Assembly: GCA_964557575.1 (NCBI GenBank)
Contig: CAZLBC010000040.1
Coordinates: 1-40,346 of the forward strand
Source of the DNA: CAZLBC01 sp964557575
GTDB lineage: Bacteria > Planctomycetota > Phycisphaerae > SM23-33
Length of the DNA stretch: 40,346 nt
Direction of reading: 5' to 3'
Shown: one piece after another, positions 1-8,484 of the stretch
How the letters are laid out: each line of letters starts with the position of its first letter
Numbering within the stretch: position 1 is the first letter of the stretch
The notes under the pieces: generated by a model
Told to the model about the DNA's origin: nothing
The model's database searches: none
Seen by the model: only the letters and a program-made list of their open reading frames with translations
Made by a program: the position numbers and the translations under genes

Positions 1-31
1 GTATGTAATAAGCCTTATCTCTCCGGCGGTA

Positions 32-60
32 TTGCGGCGAGAGCCAAAAGGCGCTACAAT
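32..60 (+). promoter_or_regulatory. Promoter of the LamG gene, leaderless type
   Basis: TTGCGG (32-37), a 17-bp spacer and TACAAT (55-60) form a plausible housekeeping promoter. The ATG at 69 follows only 8 nt after the -10 box, so transcription should begin at or next to the start codon. No Shine-Dalgarno sequence is present. Confidence 0.55.
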
Positions 61-68
61 GGTCCGTC

Positions 69-1661
69 ATGCTGCTGTCACTGACAATGACCGCCTGGAT
101 GTCCCTCCTGCCCGCCGCGCCGTCGGAGGCCGAACTCGCGCAGCTCGCCGCCGCCGTGTGCGAGGGGGCGGACACCGACGCCGAGCGCGCCGAGCGGCTC
201 GTCGCGGCCGCCGCGGAGGTCGGGGACTCCCCGGAAGCCCGCAACTACTTCTACCGGCGGGCCGTCGCCTGCGGCATGACATCGCCCGCCGGCTACCGGC
301 ACGCGCAGGCCGCCCTCGATCGGCTCGCGGAACTGCTGCCCGACGAGGCGGACCGGTGGCGGGCGCAGAAGCTGGAGATTATGCGCCGCCGGTACCGCGC
401 CGCCCGCGGCGCTGAAAAAAAGGCGGCCGGCGAGGAACTGGTGAAGACGCTGATGGAGAAGGCCGACGCCCTGGTCGACGCCGGGCAGTCGGCGGCGGCG
501 ATCTCCCTGTACCGGGAGGCCCTGCCGGTCGCGACCTACCTGCGGCTGCCGGAGAAACAGCAGATCATCGACACCGTCTCCCGCGTCCGGAAACAGGCGG
601 CGGCCGAGGAGAAGGCCCGCGTCCTGGCCGCGCAGCTCAAGGAGAACCCCGACGACACCGCCGTTCGCACCCGGCTGATCGAGTACTGCGTCTTCGAGCT
701 GGACCGCCCCGGCCGCGCGGCGCAATACCTCAACGACGACGTGCCGCTGAAGATGACCCTCGTGGTTCCCTACGCGGCACGGCCGATCGCGGAGGTCGCG
801 CCCGCCGACTGCAAGGAAGTGGGCACCTGGTACTACGAGCACCGCAGAAAGGTCTCCGCCGCCGGGCGGCTGACCTGCCTGGAGCGGGCGCTGGCATACT
901 TCGAGCGGTACCGCGACGCGGGGACGCTGGAGGGCGTCGAACTGGTGAAGACGAAGATGCTGATCGATACCATCCGCGACGAGCTGGCGAAGCTCGGCGG
1001 CAGCCTGCTGCCGGCGGGCGCGGTGGCCGTTGTCACGTTCGACAAGCACACCCTCGGCAGGAAGGGCGAGACCCTGTTCGCCCGCGACCTCAGCGGCAAC
1101 AACAACCACGCCGTCCTCCGGAGCGTGCAGGTCGCGACGGGCGTCGCCGGGGAGGCCGTCGACGTCGGCGGGAAACATTTCATCAATACCCGCATCCCGC
1201 ACACGCCCGCGCCGAAGACGGTCGTCTTCTGGGCGCAGTGCAAAAAGAAAAACGCCGTCGGCGCGATGCTGTTCGGCCATAACTACCGGACCGCGCCGGG
1301 CGACCGGTTCTACCTGGCCTACCGGTCGGGGACCGGGAACCTGAGCCTGGGGCTGGGGAGTGCGGCGTGGGGCAACGAGACCTCCATCACCGCCGACACG
1401 GAGTGGCACCACTACGCGATCGTGTGGAACGGCTCGACGATGGGACTCTACTACGACGCCAAGCCGGTCGCGACCAAGAAGGGCACGACCGCCGGCGGCG
1501 GCGTCTACTACCTCGGCGCGTCGCACACGAAAAAGGATCGGGCGTCCGGCACCTGGCCCGGCCTGGTCGACGAGTTCGCCTTCTTCGACCGCGTACTGAA
1601 GCCCGCCGAGGTCAGGAGGATCTTCGAACTCGGCAAACAGGGCCGGAGCCTGAAGCGGTAA
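69..1661 (+). CDS. Secreted protein with C-terminal LamG / concanavalin-like domain
   Basis: 530 aa. The N-terminus is a short hydrophobic stretch ending near PSEA, consistent with an export signal. Residues about 25-320 are alanine/glutamate-rich helices that resemble tandem helical repeats (TPR-like), with no catalytic motif visible. Residues about 325-520 match the LamG/Laminin_G_3 pattern: an opening DLSGNNNHA segment, the WHHYAIVWNGSTMGLYYDA strand pair and a closing LVDEFAFFDRVLKPAEV segment. Such domains usually bind carbohydrate or protein outside the cytoplasm and are abundant in PVC bacteria. The substrate cannot be told. The ATG at 69 was chosen because a -10 box ends at 60 and the peptide from there begins with the signal-like stretch. 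It stands 38 bp before the next gene, on the same strand. Confidence 0.85.
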   Translation: MLLSLTMTAWMSLLPAAPSEAELAQLAAAVCEGADTDAERAERLVAAAAEVGDSPEARNYFYRRAVACGMTSPAGYRHAQAALDRLAELLPDEADRWRAQKLEIMRRRYRAARGAEKKAAGEELVKTLMEKADALVDAGQSAAAISLYREALPVATYLRLPEKQQIIDTVSRVRKQAAAEEKARVLAAQLKENPDDTAVRTRLIEYCVFELDRPGRAAQYLNDDVPLKMTLVVPYAARPIAEVAPADCKEVGTWYYEHRRKVSAAGRLTCLERALAYFERYRDAGTLEGVELVKTKMLIDTIRDELAKLGGSLLPAGAVAVVTFDKHTLGRKGETLFARDLSGNNNHAVLRSVQVATGVAGEAVDVGGKHFINTRIPHTPAPKTVVFWAQCKKKNAVGAMLFGHNYRTAPGDRFYLAYRSGTGNLSLGLGSAAWGNETSITADTEWHHYAIVWNGSTMGLYYDAKPVATKKGTTAGGGVYYLGASHTKKDRASGTWPGLVDEFAFFDRVLKPAEVRRIFELGKQGRSLKR

Positions 1662-1699
1662 GGGAGGGCGAAGGCCGCATCATTGCCAGCGAGAAACCC

Positions 1700-2560
1700 A
1701 TGACCGGCGCATCCGAAAAGACGTATCCCCCGACGCCCGGGCATGTCCGCATCCTCCGCCTGTGTTTGTGGTTCTTCCTGGTCTCGGGTCTCGCCTTTCC
1801 CGCCCTCCTGTTGCTCGCGACCGAGGGATGGCCGCCGGAAAGCGACGGGGCCGTCTTCGTGGTCGGGGCGGGGACGGCGCTGTTCCTCGCGCTTGCCCTG
1901 CTGGCCCTGGTCGGCCTGCGCCGGGTTCCGTTTTCCGCGGTGACGATCGACGCCGAAGGCATATGGCCCGCGCACGAGCGGCGGGAGGCGGCACTCGTGA
2001 CGTGGGAATCGATACGGGATGTGCGCGGTCACTCGCTCCGGCAGTTCCTGGAACTGCGGGGCGGGGAGGGTGAACAGTTGCTGCGGGTGGAGTACTACCT
2101 GGAGCATTTCACGGACCTCCGGGAACGGATTCTCGAACGGATCGAGCCGCCGCTTGCGGCGGATGCGCCCGCGCGGTTTTCCCGGAAACCGCTCTACCAC
2201 GTCCTACACTTCCTGCTGATCGCCGGCCTGGGGATCCTCGGCTGGTACCTCCTTTCCTGGAGCGTCTGGGGCGGCGGCGGGTCCCTGGCCCTCGCCGGGC
2301 TCGCGGTCGCCGGGTACGCGGTCCGGCCGAGCGGTGTGTCCCTCGACGACGCCGGCCTGACCCTGCACGCGCCCCTCTCCGGCCGCACGCTGCCGTACGG
2401 GGACATAAAAGACGTCAGGCTCGTCGACGTCTACAGCCAGGGCAACCAGGACTCCCTGGTCCGGCTCGTGGTCCGCGGCCGCCGGCGCCCCCTGGTACTC
2501 AGCGGTTTCGACGTCGACAACGCCATACTGTACAAAGCGATCCGGCGGCGAGTGACCTGA
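1700..2560 (+). CDS. Membrane protein with two PH-like (bPH) segments
   Basis: 286 aa, no named family certain. Two hydrophobic hairpins are visible: residues about 17-75 (LWFFLVSGLAFPALLLLA, then ALFLALALLALVGL) and about 170-205. Each is followed by a soluble beta-rich segment ending in an amphipathic helix. The soluble pieces contain the pattern seen in bacterial PH domains, with isolated tryptophans and an 'I-x-D-V-R' strand (WESIRDVRG; YGDIKDVRLVD). The architecture is therefore TM pair - bPH - TM pair - bPH, suggesting a peripheral membrane role. ATG 1700 gives the natural N-terminus. A purine-rich AAGGGAGGG stretch at 1660-1668 is too far from it, so an in-frame non-ATG start near 1682 is possible. 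Probably co-transcribed with the LamG gene. Confidence 0.7.
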   Translation: MTGASEKTYPPTPGHVRILRLCLWFFLVSGLAFPALLLLATEGWPPESDGAVFVVGAGTALFLALALLALVGLRRVPFSAVTIDAEGIWPAHERREAALVTWESIRDVRGHSLRQFLELRGGEGEQLLRVEYYLEHFTDLRERILERIEPPLAADAPARFSRKPLYHVLHFLLIAGLGILGWYLLSWSVWGGGGSLALAGLAVAGYAVRPSGVSLDDAGLTLHAPLSGRTLPYGDIKDVRLVDVYSQGNQDSLVRLVVRGRRRPLVLSGFDVDNAILYKAIRRRVT

Positions 2561-2624
2561 GGCGCGGGCGGATGCGGTCGTGGTTACCGGGGCGATTACC
2601 CGCCCGTTTCGCTATCCGTCTTTC

Positions 2625-2802
2625 GTAACCGTTCACGGAGAAACATACCGCCGGCGCTGCTTATGAGACGAAGATCAGTACGTATCAACGGCAAAAACCG
2701 GGACGGTCCACAGGGGACAGTCCCCATTTTTCACGGCTCACACTACACTGATCTTCGAATCGCAGTGCCATGGACAGCGCCCGCACATTCGTGAACGGTT
2801 AC
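2625..2802. mobile_element. Foldback (MITE-like) element with IS66-type ends
   Basis: A 178-bp non-coding segment with nested inverted repeats. The outer arms GTAACCGTTCACG (2625-2637) and CGTGAACGGTTAC (2790-2802) are perfect. The inner arms CGAAGATCAGT (2669-2679) and ACTGATCTTCG (2747-2757) are also perfect. The innermost palindrome GGGGACAGTCCCC sits at 2713-2725. Flanking octamers CGTCTTTC (2617-2624) and CGCCTTTC (2803-2810) differ at one base, as expected of an old 8-bp target duplication. Ends beginning GTAA and 8-bp duplications are typical of the IS66 family, so this is probably a non-autonomous derivative. It fills most of the 379-bp gap between genes. Confidence 0.6.
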
Positions 2803-2926
2803 CGCCTTTCTTTCGCCCCGGTGTATCGATCGATCAAACGATCAAATCACCACGCGCCGAACAGCACAGCCGGTGCCGGTATGGTGGGTAACGACTTTAA
2901 TCCGCGGAATCCGGCGAAATGCGCCC

Positions 2927-2932
2927 TATAAT
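2927..2932 (+). promoter_or_regulatory. -10 box (TATAAT) of the DUF763 gene
   Basis: A consensus TATAAT lies 7 nt before ATG 2940, again implying a leaderless message. No good -35 hexamer is visible at 16-18 bp upstream. The box lies inside the reading frame that would start at ATG 2919, which argues for the start at 2940. Confidence 0.5.
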
Positions 2933-2939
2933 AACGGCG

Positions 2940-4154
2940 ATGAAGCGGTCCGGACACGCCGATCTGCCGCTCCACGGGGGGCGGGTCCCCCGGTGGCTCT
3001 CCGCGCGGATGAGCCGGCTGGGGCGGGCGATCGTCGAGGCGATCGTCGCCGAGCACGGGAAGGCCGCGGTCCTCGCCCGGCTCAGCGACCCGCTGTGGTT
3101 CCAGTCGCTGGGATGCGCAGTCGGGATGGACTGGCACTCATCCGGCATCACCACGGCCGTGATGGGGGCCCTGAAGCGGGCGGTCAACCCGATCTCCCGC
3201 GACCTCGGGATATACATCTGCGGGGGCAAGGGCAGACAGTCCCGCCGGACGCCCGACGAGATTCGGGCGGTCGCCGGCGCGACCGGCGTCCCCGGCGAGC
3301 GGCTCGTCCGGTGCAGCCGCCTGAGCGCGAAGATCGACAACACGGCCGTCCAGGACGGCTTCCAGATCTACCTCCACTCCTTCATCCTGACCGACGAGGG
3401 CGACTGGGCGGTTATCCAGCAGGGGATGAACGAGGCCGGCGGCCTCGCCCGGCGCTACCACTGGCACGCGGCGGCGGTCCGGTCGTTCGTCGAGGACCCC
3501 CACACCGCCGTCTGCGGGCGGAACCGGGGGATAATCGTCAACCTCGCCGACCGGCGGGCCGGCCCCGCCCGCGGCGGCATCCTTTCGATCGCGGCCGAAC
3601 GCCCGGACCGGGTGCTCGCGGAGGCACGGAAGATCGGCCTGCCGGCCCGCCACGAGATCCTCGGCCGGGACGTCGACATCCGGCGGCTGGGGACCGTCCT
3701 GACCGCCGCGCACGAAAACCGGTTCCGCGACTTCCCCTCCCTGCTCCTGCTGCGGGGACTGGGCCCGCGGACGCTCCGGTCCCTGACCCTCATCAGCGAG
3801 ATCATCCACGGCGCGCCGGCGCGGTTCCGGGACCCGGCGCGGTTCTCGTTCGCCCACGGCGGCAAGGACCGCCACCCCTTTCCGGTCCAGACGGCGGTCT
3901 ACGACGAGTCGGTCCGGTTCCTGGCCGGCGCCGTGCGGCGGGCAAAGATCGGCCGCACCGAACGGAAAGAGGCCCTCGAGAATCTCCACCGGGCGCAGGT
4001 CCGGCTGGAGCGGCAGTTCGTCCCCGACCCGGCCGGGTACGACGCGTTTATAGAGGATGAGCGGGCGGTGTCGCATCGCTACGGCGGCCGGTCGGCGTTC
4101 GGGAGAGAAAAACCGCCCGGGGATACCGGCCCCCGGCAGTTGAGGTTGTTTTGA
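2940..4154 (+). CDS. DUF763 family protein
   Basis: 404 aa. The opening (MKRSGHADLPLHGGRVPRWL) is the signature N-terminus of DUF763, a family known mainly from archaea and from thermophilic or deep-branching bacteria, with no established function. Other family-like features are WHSSGITTAVMGALKRAV (about residues 60-77), a conserved NPISRDLGIYICGGKG segment, and LLLLRGLGPRTLRSLTLISEII (about residues 266-287), which reads like a helix-hairpin-helix and hints at nucleic-acid binding. Several lone histidines and acidic residues (HSFILTDEGDW, YHWHA) could be catalytic. ATG 2940 was chosen over 2919 because family members start at this point and a -10 box overlaps the longer version. It converges on the zinc-ribbon gene with only 3 bp between stops. 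Confidence 0.88.
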   Translation: MKRSGHADLPLHGGRVPRWLSARMSRLGRAIVEAIVAEHGKAAVLARLSDPLWFQSLGCAVGMDWHSSGITTAVMGALKRAVNPISRDLGIYICGGKGRQSRRTPDEIRAVAGATGVPGERLVRCSRLSAKIDNTAVQDGFQIYLHSFILTDEGDWAVIQQGMNEAGGLARRYHWHAAAVRSFVEDPHTAVCGRNRGIIVNLADRRAGPARGGILSIAAERPDRVLAEARKIGLPARHEILGRDVDIRRLGTVLTAAHENRFRDFPSLLLLRGLGPRTLRSLTLISEIIHGAPARFRDPARFSFAHGGKDRHPFPVQTAVYDESVRFLAGAVRRAKIGRTERKEALENLHRAQVRLERQFVPDPAGYDAFIEDERAVSHRYGGRSAFGREKPPGDTGPRQLRLF

Positions 4155-4157
4155 GCA

Positions 4158-4694
4158 CTACCGGTTATCGCCGTTTCCGTACTTCCAGACGACTTCCCCG
4201 TCCTTCGGCCCCGCGGCCGCGTCGCCTTCCATGGCCGACTGGATATGCGACCGGGCGAGGACCAGCAGCAGTATCAGGGCCGCCACGATGCACACGCCGA
4301 CCAGGAGGATGTTCCGCTGCTTCCGCCGCCGCCGGTCCTCGAGCCGGCGGCGGGCGAGGTTTTTCTTCTCGCGGTTTCCCTCCCCCGCAATCCGCGATTT
4401 GAGGGCGGAGAACGGATCGTCGACCGGCGGGGAGGCGGAACGGCCGGGGGTCGCGCCGCTGACGCCTGAAATCGCTGAGCTGAGCTCGGCGAGGCCGCCG
4501 TCCGGGTCGTTCATCGCGTGGGGCAGCGGCGTGCTCTCGGTGACCGGTTCGGCGACCAGGACGGTCGACACGGATTCGACCTTGACGGGGAAGTTCTGCC
4601 CGCACTTGCAGCAGCGGGCCGTCTTGCCGACGGCCTGCCGCGGCAGCGCGTTGGACGTGCTGCAGTACGGGCAGTCTATGCGCACGAGGCTCAT
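4158..4694 (-). CDS. Zinc-ribbon membrane protein, N-terminal CxxC pairs and one TM segment
   Basis: 178 aa. Residues about 5-35 hold two cysteine pairs (CPYC ... CCKCGQNF), the small zinc ribbon often found at the start of PVC-group membrane proteins. A proline/serine-rich linker and a very basic patch (ARRRLEDRRRRKQR) then lead into a single transmembrane helix (ILLVGVCIVAALILLLVLA, about residues 130-150). A short tail remains outside. The topology is cytoplasmic zinc ribbon, membrane anchor, short external tail. Function unknown. ATG 4694 is preceded by GGAG at a suitable distance and overlaps the stop of a possible 28-codon leader ORF in an ATGA arrangement, so translation may be coupled. 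Confidence 0.7.
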   Translation of the reverse strand: MSLVRIDCPYCSTSNALPRQAVGKTARCCKCGQNFPVKVESVSTVLVAEPVTESTPLPHAMNDPDGGLAELSSAISGVSGATPGRSASPPVDDPFSALKSRIAGEGNREKKNLARRRLEDRRRRKQRNILLVGVCIVAALILLLVLARSHIQSAMEGDAAAGPKDGEVVWKYGNGDNR

Positions 4695-4777
4695 CTGTCC
4701 GCTCCGCACGTGCGCGTTCCTTTCCGCCCGCTCGCGGGACAGAACTCACGATGCATATCCGATGAACGACACAACAC
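4691..4777 (-). CDS. Possible 28-aa leader ORF upstream of the zinc-ribbon gene
   Basis: GTG 4777 is preceded by an unusually strong Shine-Dalgarno sequence (AAAAGGAGGT, about 4784-4793) at 6-nt spacing. It opens 28 codons whose TGA (4693-4691) overlaps the ATG of the zinc-ribbon gene. The peptide is basic and has several cysteines, and nothing recognisable was seen. The coding signal is the SD and the ATGA coupling, not sequence similarity. It may act as a translated leader rather than a functional peptide. Confidence 0.4.
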   Translation of the reverse strand: MLCRSSDMHREFCPASGRKGTRTCGADR

Positions 4778-4829
4778 GAACGTACCTCCTTTTAACTGCG
4801 CTTCTGCGGCACCTGCTTGATAATGGCAA

Positions 4830-4920
4830 ATATTGAGATTATTGCTATTATCCAATTATTCTATACGAAAAAGTCTCTCTCATATTACAAAAATGTGAAA
4901 ATATTCCGGCTTTTTTTCGC
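4830..4920. other. AT-rich intergenic stretch
   Basis: About 90 bp that are far more AT-rich than the flanks, between the end of pgpH and the leader ORF/zinc-ribbon gene. It probably carries the promoter of the minus-strand genes at 4.2-4.8 kb: TATAGA- and GATAAT-like hexamers occur on the minus strand near 4845-4865. No single promoter can be picked. No gene is visible between 4778 and 5021. Confidence 0.35.
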
Positions 4921-5021
4921 GCGGTCCCGGCGGCATCTCACGGCCGGGATAATCACCTGACGCGATCCGGCCCGGAAAGTTCCGGCTAACATATGAAAAT
5001 ACCGCGGACCTCCGCACAGTG

Positions 5022-7472
5022 TCAGGTAGATACCCTGTCCCCGTTTTTCGCTGATGAGCTTGCATCACCGTTACGGTCTTCACCCTCCTTGTCCTTTTTC
5101 CTGTTCTGCTTGTCGCCGGAGGGATAAGCGATCCTGCCGTGGTACATGCCGCAGAGGCTCTTGATGATCGACTCCTCGATCATGTGCACCTCGCTGAGTG
5201 TCAGGTCGCATTCATCGAGCTGCCCCTCGCCGAGCCGCTGGGAGACGATCTGGTGGACCTGCACCCGTATGTTCGTGGGGGTGAGTTTGTCCATGGACCG
5301 CACCGATGATTCGGCGCCGTCGGCGAGCATCAGTATCGCCGCCTCCGGGATGTGCGGCTTCGGCCCCGGATAGCGGAACTGGTCTTCGGCCGGTTCGGGT
5401 TCACCGTTCTGCCGGGCCTCCTCGACCGCCCGCTGGTAAAAGTAAACGGTGGAGGTCGTCCCGTGGTGGGTGGCGATCATTTCCCGCAGTTGCGACGGCA
5501 GGGAATACCGGCGGGCGAGCTCGACCCCGTCCTTGACGTGCCCGATGATCACCAGCGTGCTCATGGCGGGAGAGAGATTCTCGTGCTTGCTGGCGCCGGG
5601 TTCCTGGTTCTCGAAAAAATATTCCGGCTTGCTGATCTTGCCGATATCGTGGTAGTAGGCCCCCACCCGCGCGAGCAGGCCGTTGGCCCCGATCCGCTCC
5701 GCGGCCGCCTCGCAGATCGCGCCCACCTGGAGCGAGTGGTTGTAGGTCCCCGGGGACTGCATGGCCAGCCGCTTCAGGAGCGGCTTGGAAACGTCGCACC
5801 ACTCCAGCAGCGTACTGCCGGTCGCCACGGCAAAAAGGCGCTCGACGACCGGCATGAATCCCTGGACGATCAGGCCCGCCAGGAGCACCGACACCCCGCC
5901 CCACAATCCGCGTTTCATCGCAAAATCCCAGAACACGCCGGTCTGGACCGCCGTGAACCAGGTGACCGGGATGACCGCGAGGCCGGTCAGCACGGAGACG
6001 AGAATCACCCGGCTGCGGGTGCGCACATCCCCGACGCTGCAGACGCAGATAATGGTTCCGGCGAGGAAACTCAGCAGCATGGACAGGTCGCCCCGGACCT
6101 GCAGCAGCGCGAAGAGGCACATCAGTGAACTGGTAAACAGGGCGAACCGCTTTTCGTAGACGATGCCCATGATCAGCGTCCCGATACAGAGCCCCAGCAG
6201 GGCGGTGTAGGGACTCAGGGCGAGCACCCCCGTCGTCAGTTTCACCGCGGCGAGTACGAAGAGGCAGAGCACGGTGAGCCTGATTCCCTGCAGGTTTTCA
6301 CGGACGAGGGACCGGTTGAACGCGCCGACGTATCCGCAAATGAACACGGTCAGGAGCAGGAGGATCATCGCCCGGGCGATAATCCGCCGGATCAGCAGCC
6401 AGGGTTCGCCGTCCCAGCGCCGGGAGATGAACGCGCGGTGCTCCGTGCGGAGGAGCTGGAGCTGCTCGGAATCAATGCCGTCGTGGTTCTGCGGATCGGT
6501 CCGGGACACCAGGAGCTTGCCCGCCATGTAATCGACCGCGCCGGGCGGCTTGGGCCGGCTCTTCAGGGCCGAGACGACGGCATCCACCTCCCGCTGTGTC
6601 TGTTCGGCGTCGAAGGTATAGAGGGGCTCGGCGGTCAGCTTTTCCAGGAGGAAATAGCGCAGGCCCGGCAGGATTGCCTCGTCGAATTTACCCGCGGTCG
6701 CCTGCGCGATGCCCTCCGCGATCTTCTCCCGCTCCCCGATATCGACCAGGTGCGCGACCGTGCTGGTGCCGAGCTCGGTTTCTCCCTCAAGGAACTCCAC
6801 GTCCCTGAGCTTGCGCCACTGCTCGGGATCGAAACGGTCCTCGGAATAATCGGTGATAAACAGCTTCGTGAGGTCGGACCGCAACACGGTCAACTGCTGG
6901 GCGAACTGATCCTTCGCCGTTTCGCCGGCCAGTTGAATCCAGGCGTCGAACGCCGGCGATCCCGCCGGGGCCGGCGCGGGCGCCGTGGCCGGGGCCGTGG
7001 CCGGGGCCGTGGCCGGCCGGTCTGCGGGCGAGGTCCCCGCGGGCCCCAGCTTCAGGATATCCCGCAGTTCCGCCGAAACGGCGTCGAGCGAACCGGCGGC
7101 CGCGAGGGAGGCGGGGATCTTCTCGAGCTGGTTCATGATCTCCTTTTCGAGTATCCCGGCGTTCAACTGGAATACGAGGGGTACGTTTTCCCGTGCCCGG
7201 CGCAGTTCCCGTTCCATTTTCTGCTGGTTGAGCACCCAGAAATCGACCCGTGCCTTCACGTCCCGGCCGACGAACTGTCCCTCGCGCCAGGTCAGGGGAA
7301 ACGGCGGTGCCATGTCCATAACCAGGGTCCCCAGGAAAAAAGCGACCGCGAGGATCAGCGAACCCACCGCCCCGGGGGCGCGGAGCCACCGCCGATACCA
7401 GGCGGGGTGGTCCGGCAGGCTCCGCTTGTATTCCAGTCTGCGGCCGCGGGATTTTTTTCTCAGGAAAAACAT
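5022..7472 (-). CDS. pgpH: 7TM-HD family phosphohydrolase (PgpH-like, YqfF)
   Basis: 816 aa, close to the usual length of the 7TM-HD family, which hydrolyses c-di-AMP in Firmicutes (PgpH). Order: cytoplasmic basic start, TM1 (about 33-55), a large extracytoplasmic 7TMR-HDED-type domain to about residue 355, a cluster of membrane helices (about 360-560), then the HD domain. The HD signature is intact: SPGTYNHSLQVG (about 570-582) followed by YYHDIGK (about 602-608), and HHGT further on. The C-terminus is very hydrophilic and lysine-rich. A proline/alanine repeat sits in the external domain near residue 155. The gene starts 11 bp after phoH, the conserved phoH-pgpH order. The ybeY gene that usually follows is absent here. 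c-di-AMP as substrate is inferred from the family. Confidence 0.92.
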   Translation of the reverse strand: MFFLRKKSRGRRLEYKRSLPDHPAWYRRWLRAPGAVGSLILAVAFFLGTLVMDMAPPFPLTWREGQFVGRDVKARVDFWVLNQQKMERELRRARENVPLVFQLNAGILEKEIMNQLEKIPASLAAAGSLDAVSAELRDILKLGPAGTSPADRPATAPATAPATAPAPAPAGSPAFDAWIQLAGETAKDQFAQQLTVLRSDLTKLFITDYSEDRFDPEQWRKLRDVEFLEGETELGTSTVAHLVDIGEREKIAEGIAQATAGKFDEAILPGLRYFLLEKLTAEPLYTFDAEQTQREVDAVVSALKSRPKPPGAVDYMAGKLLVSRTDPQNHDGIDSEQLQLLRTEHRAFISRRWDGEPWLLIRRIIARAMILLLLTVFICGYVGAFNRSLVRENLQGIRLTVLCLFVLAAVKLTTGVLALSPYTALLGLCIGTLIMGIVYEKRFALFTSSLMCLFALLQVRGDLSMLLSFLAGTIICVCSVGDVRTRSRVILVSVLTGLAVIPVTWFTAVQTGVFWDFAMKRGLWGGVSVLLAGLIVQGFMPVVERLFAVATGSTLLEWCDVSKPLLKRLAMQSPGTYNHSLQVGAICEAAAERIGANGLLARVGAYYHDIGKISKPEYFFENQEPGASKHENLSPAMSTLVIIGHVKDGVELARRYSLPSQLREMIATHHGTTSTVYFYQRAVEEARQNGEPEPAEDQFRYPGPKPHIPEAAILMLADGAESSVRSMDKLTPTNIRVQVHQIVSQRLGEGQLDECDLTLSEVHMIEESIIKSLCGMYHGRIAYPSGDKQNRKKDKEGEDRNGDASSSAKNGDRVST
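6982..7017. repeat. 12-bp tandem repeat inside pgpH
   Basis: Three copies of a 12-bp unit (GCCGTGGCCGGG on the plus strand, last base varied) encode a short Ala/Pro/Thr repeat (PATA) in the external domain of the 7TM-HD protein. It is likely a slippage-prone linker. Confidence 0.8.
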
Positions 7473-7483
7473 GGCGCCGCCGG

Positions 7484-8422
7484 TTACCCGTCCTCTCCCC
7501 GTTCGTAGGCCCGCACGATGTTCTGGACGAGCTTGTGCCGGACGATGTCCGACTTCTCCAGCCGGATCAGCGAGAGCCCCTCCATGCCCCGCAGGCGGTT
7601 CATCGCGTCGACCATGCCCGACGCGGCCCCGGCTTCAAGGTCGGTCTGGCTGATGTCCCCGGTGACGATCACCTTGCTTCCCCATCCCATCCGGGTCAAA
7701 AACATCAGCATCTGCCCCGGGGTGGTATTCTGGGCCTCGTCGAGGATGATCACCGAGTCGTTGAGCGTCCGTCCCCGCATGAACGCCAGGGGAATCACCT
7801 CGATCAGGTCGTCGGCCATGAACCGGCGGATCTGGTCGTATTCCATCATGTCGTGGAGGGCGTCGAAGAGGGGACGGAGGTAGGGATTGACCTTCGCCTT
7901 CATGTCGCCCGGCAGGAACCCGAGTTTCTCGCCGGCCTCCACCGCGGGACGGGCGAGTATGAGTCGCCGGGCCCGGTGGTGCTTGAGCATGTTCACGGCA
8001 ACCGCGACGGCGAGATAGGTCTTGCCGGTGCCCGCCGGCCCGGTACAGAACACCAGGTCGCACGTGCTGACGGCCTGCAGGTACTGTTCCTGGCCGGGGG
8101 TCTTGGCGGTGATGACCCTGCCCGCGGTATAGACGTCCAGGACCGCCGCGCCCCGGCCGTTGTCCGCGGCCGCCACCGTGGAAACAACCCCGGCCACAAT
8201 CCCGGCAGACAGGTGCTCGCCGGCGGCGATTCTTTTCTGGAGTGCGCCGATCGCGGCCGCGGCACGGGCGACCCGGTCCGGGTCGCCGGTCACGGTGATG
8301 CCGCCGTTCCGCGCGAATACCTGGACGCCGATCGTGTCGCGAATCTCGCGCAGGTTGCGGTCCCTGGGGCCGTACAGTTCGGCGGCGTGCTCCGGCCGCT
8401 CGAGATGTATCGTCTTTTCCAT
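7484..8422 (-). CDS. phoH: PhoH-like ATPase
   Basis: 312 aa. An N-terminal KH-like segment (residues about 1-90) precedes the P-loop ATPase core: Walker A GPAGTGKT (about 128-135), the PhoH-specific run ARPAVEAGEKLGFLPGDMKAKVNPYLRP, and Walker B VIILDEAQN (about 224-232). The family is linked to RNA metabolism and ribosome quality control, and in many bacteria sits beside pgpH and ybeY. ATG 8422 is preferred to the TTG at 8443, because a TTGACA-17-GACAAT promoter ends 8 nt before 8422 and its -10 box overlaps the longer frame. The message is probably leaderless. phoH and pgpH form an operon. Confidence 0.93.
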   Translation of the reverse strand: MEKTIHLERPEHAAELYGPRDRNLREIRDTIGVQVFARNGGITVTGDPDRVARAAAAIGALQKRIAAGEHLSAGIVAGVVSTVAAADNGRGAAVLDVYTAGRVITAKTPGQEQYLQAVSTCDLVFCTGPAGTGKTYLAVAVAVNMLKHHRARRLILARPAVEAGEKLGFLPGDMKAKVNPYLRPLFDALHDMMEYDQIRRFMADDLIEVIPLAFMRGRTLNDSVIILDEAQNTTPGQMLMFLTRMGWGSKVIVTGDISQTDLEAGAASGMVDAMNRLRGMEGLSLIRLEKSDIVRHKLVQNIVRAYERGEDG

Positions 8423-8430
8423 GCGTGTTA

Positions 8431-8459
8431 ATTGTCGGGCCAAGAACGATAGTTGTCAA
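8431..8459 (-). promoter_or_regulatory. phoH-pgpH promoter
   Basis: On the minus strand TTGACA (8459-8454), a 17-bp spacer and GACAAT (8436-8431) stand 8 nt before ATG 8422. The perfect -35 and ideal spacing make this one of the clearest promoters here. No SD follows. Confidence 0.7.
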
Positions 8460-8484
8460 TCGGTGCCCGAATGCGGAGAGACTG

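Noticed and set aside
78..1526. A 482-codon minus-strand frame opposite the LamG gene.
   Set aside because: Shadow of the LamG gene: composition is arginine/valine-rich without domains, while the plus strand has a clear LamG domain.
4927..4951. Hairpin CCCGGC...GCCGGG after pgpH considered as a terminator.
   Set aside because: On the pgpH strand it is followed by A residues, not T, so it does not fit an intrinsic terminator.
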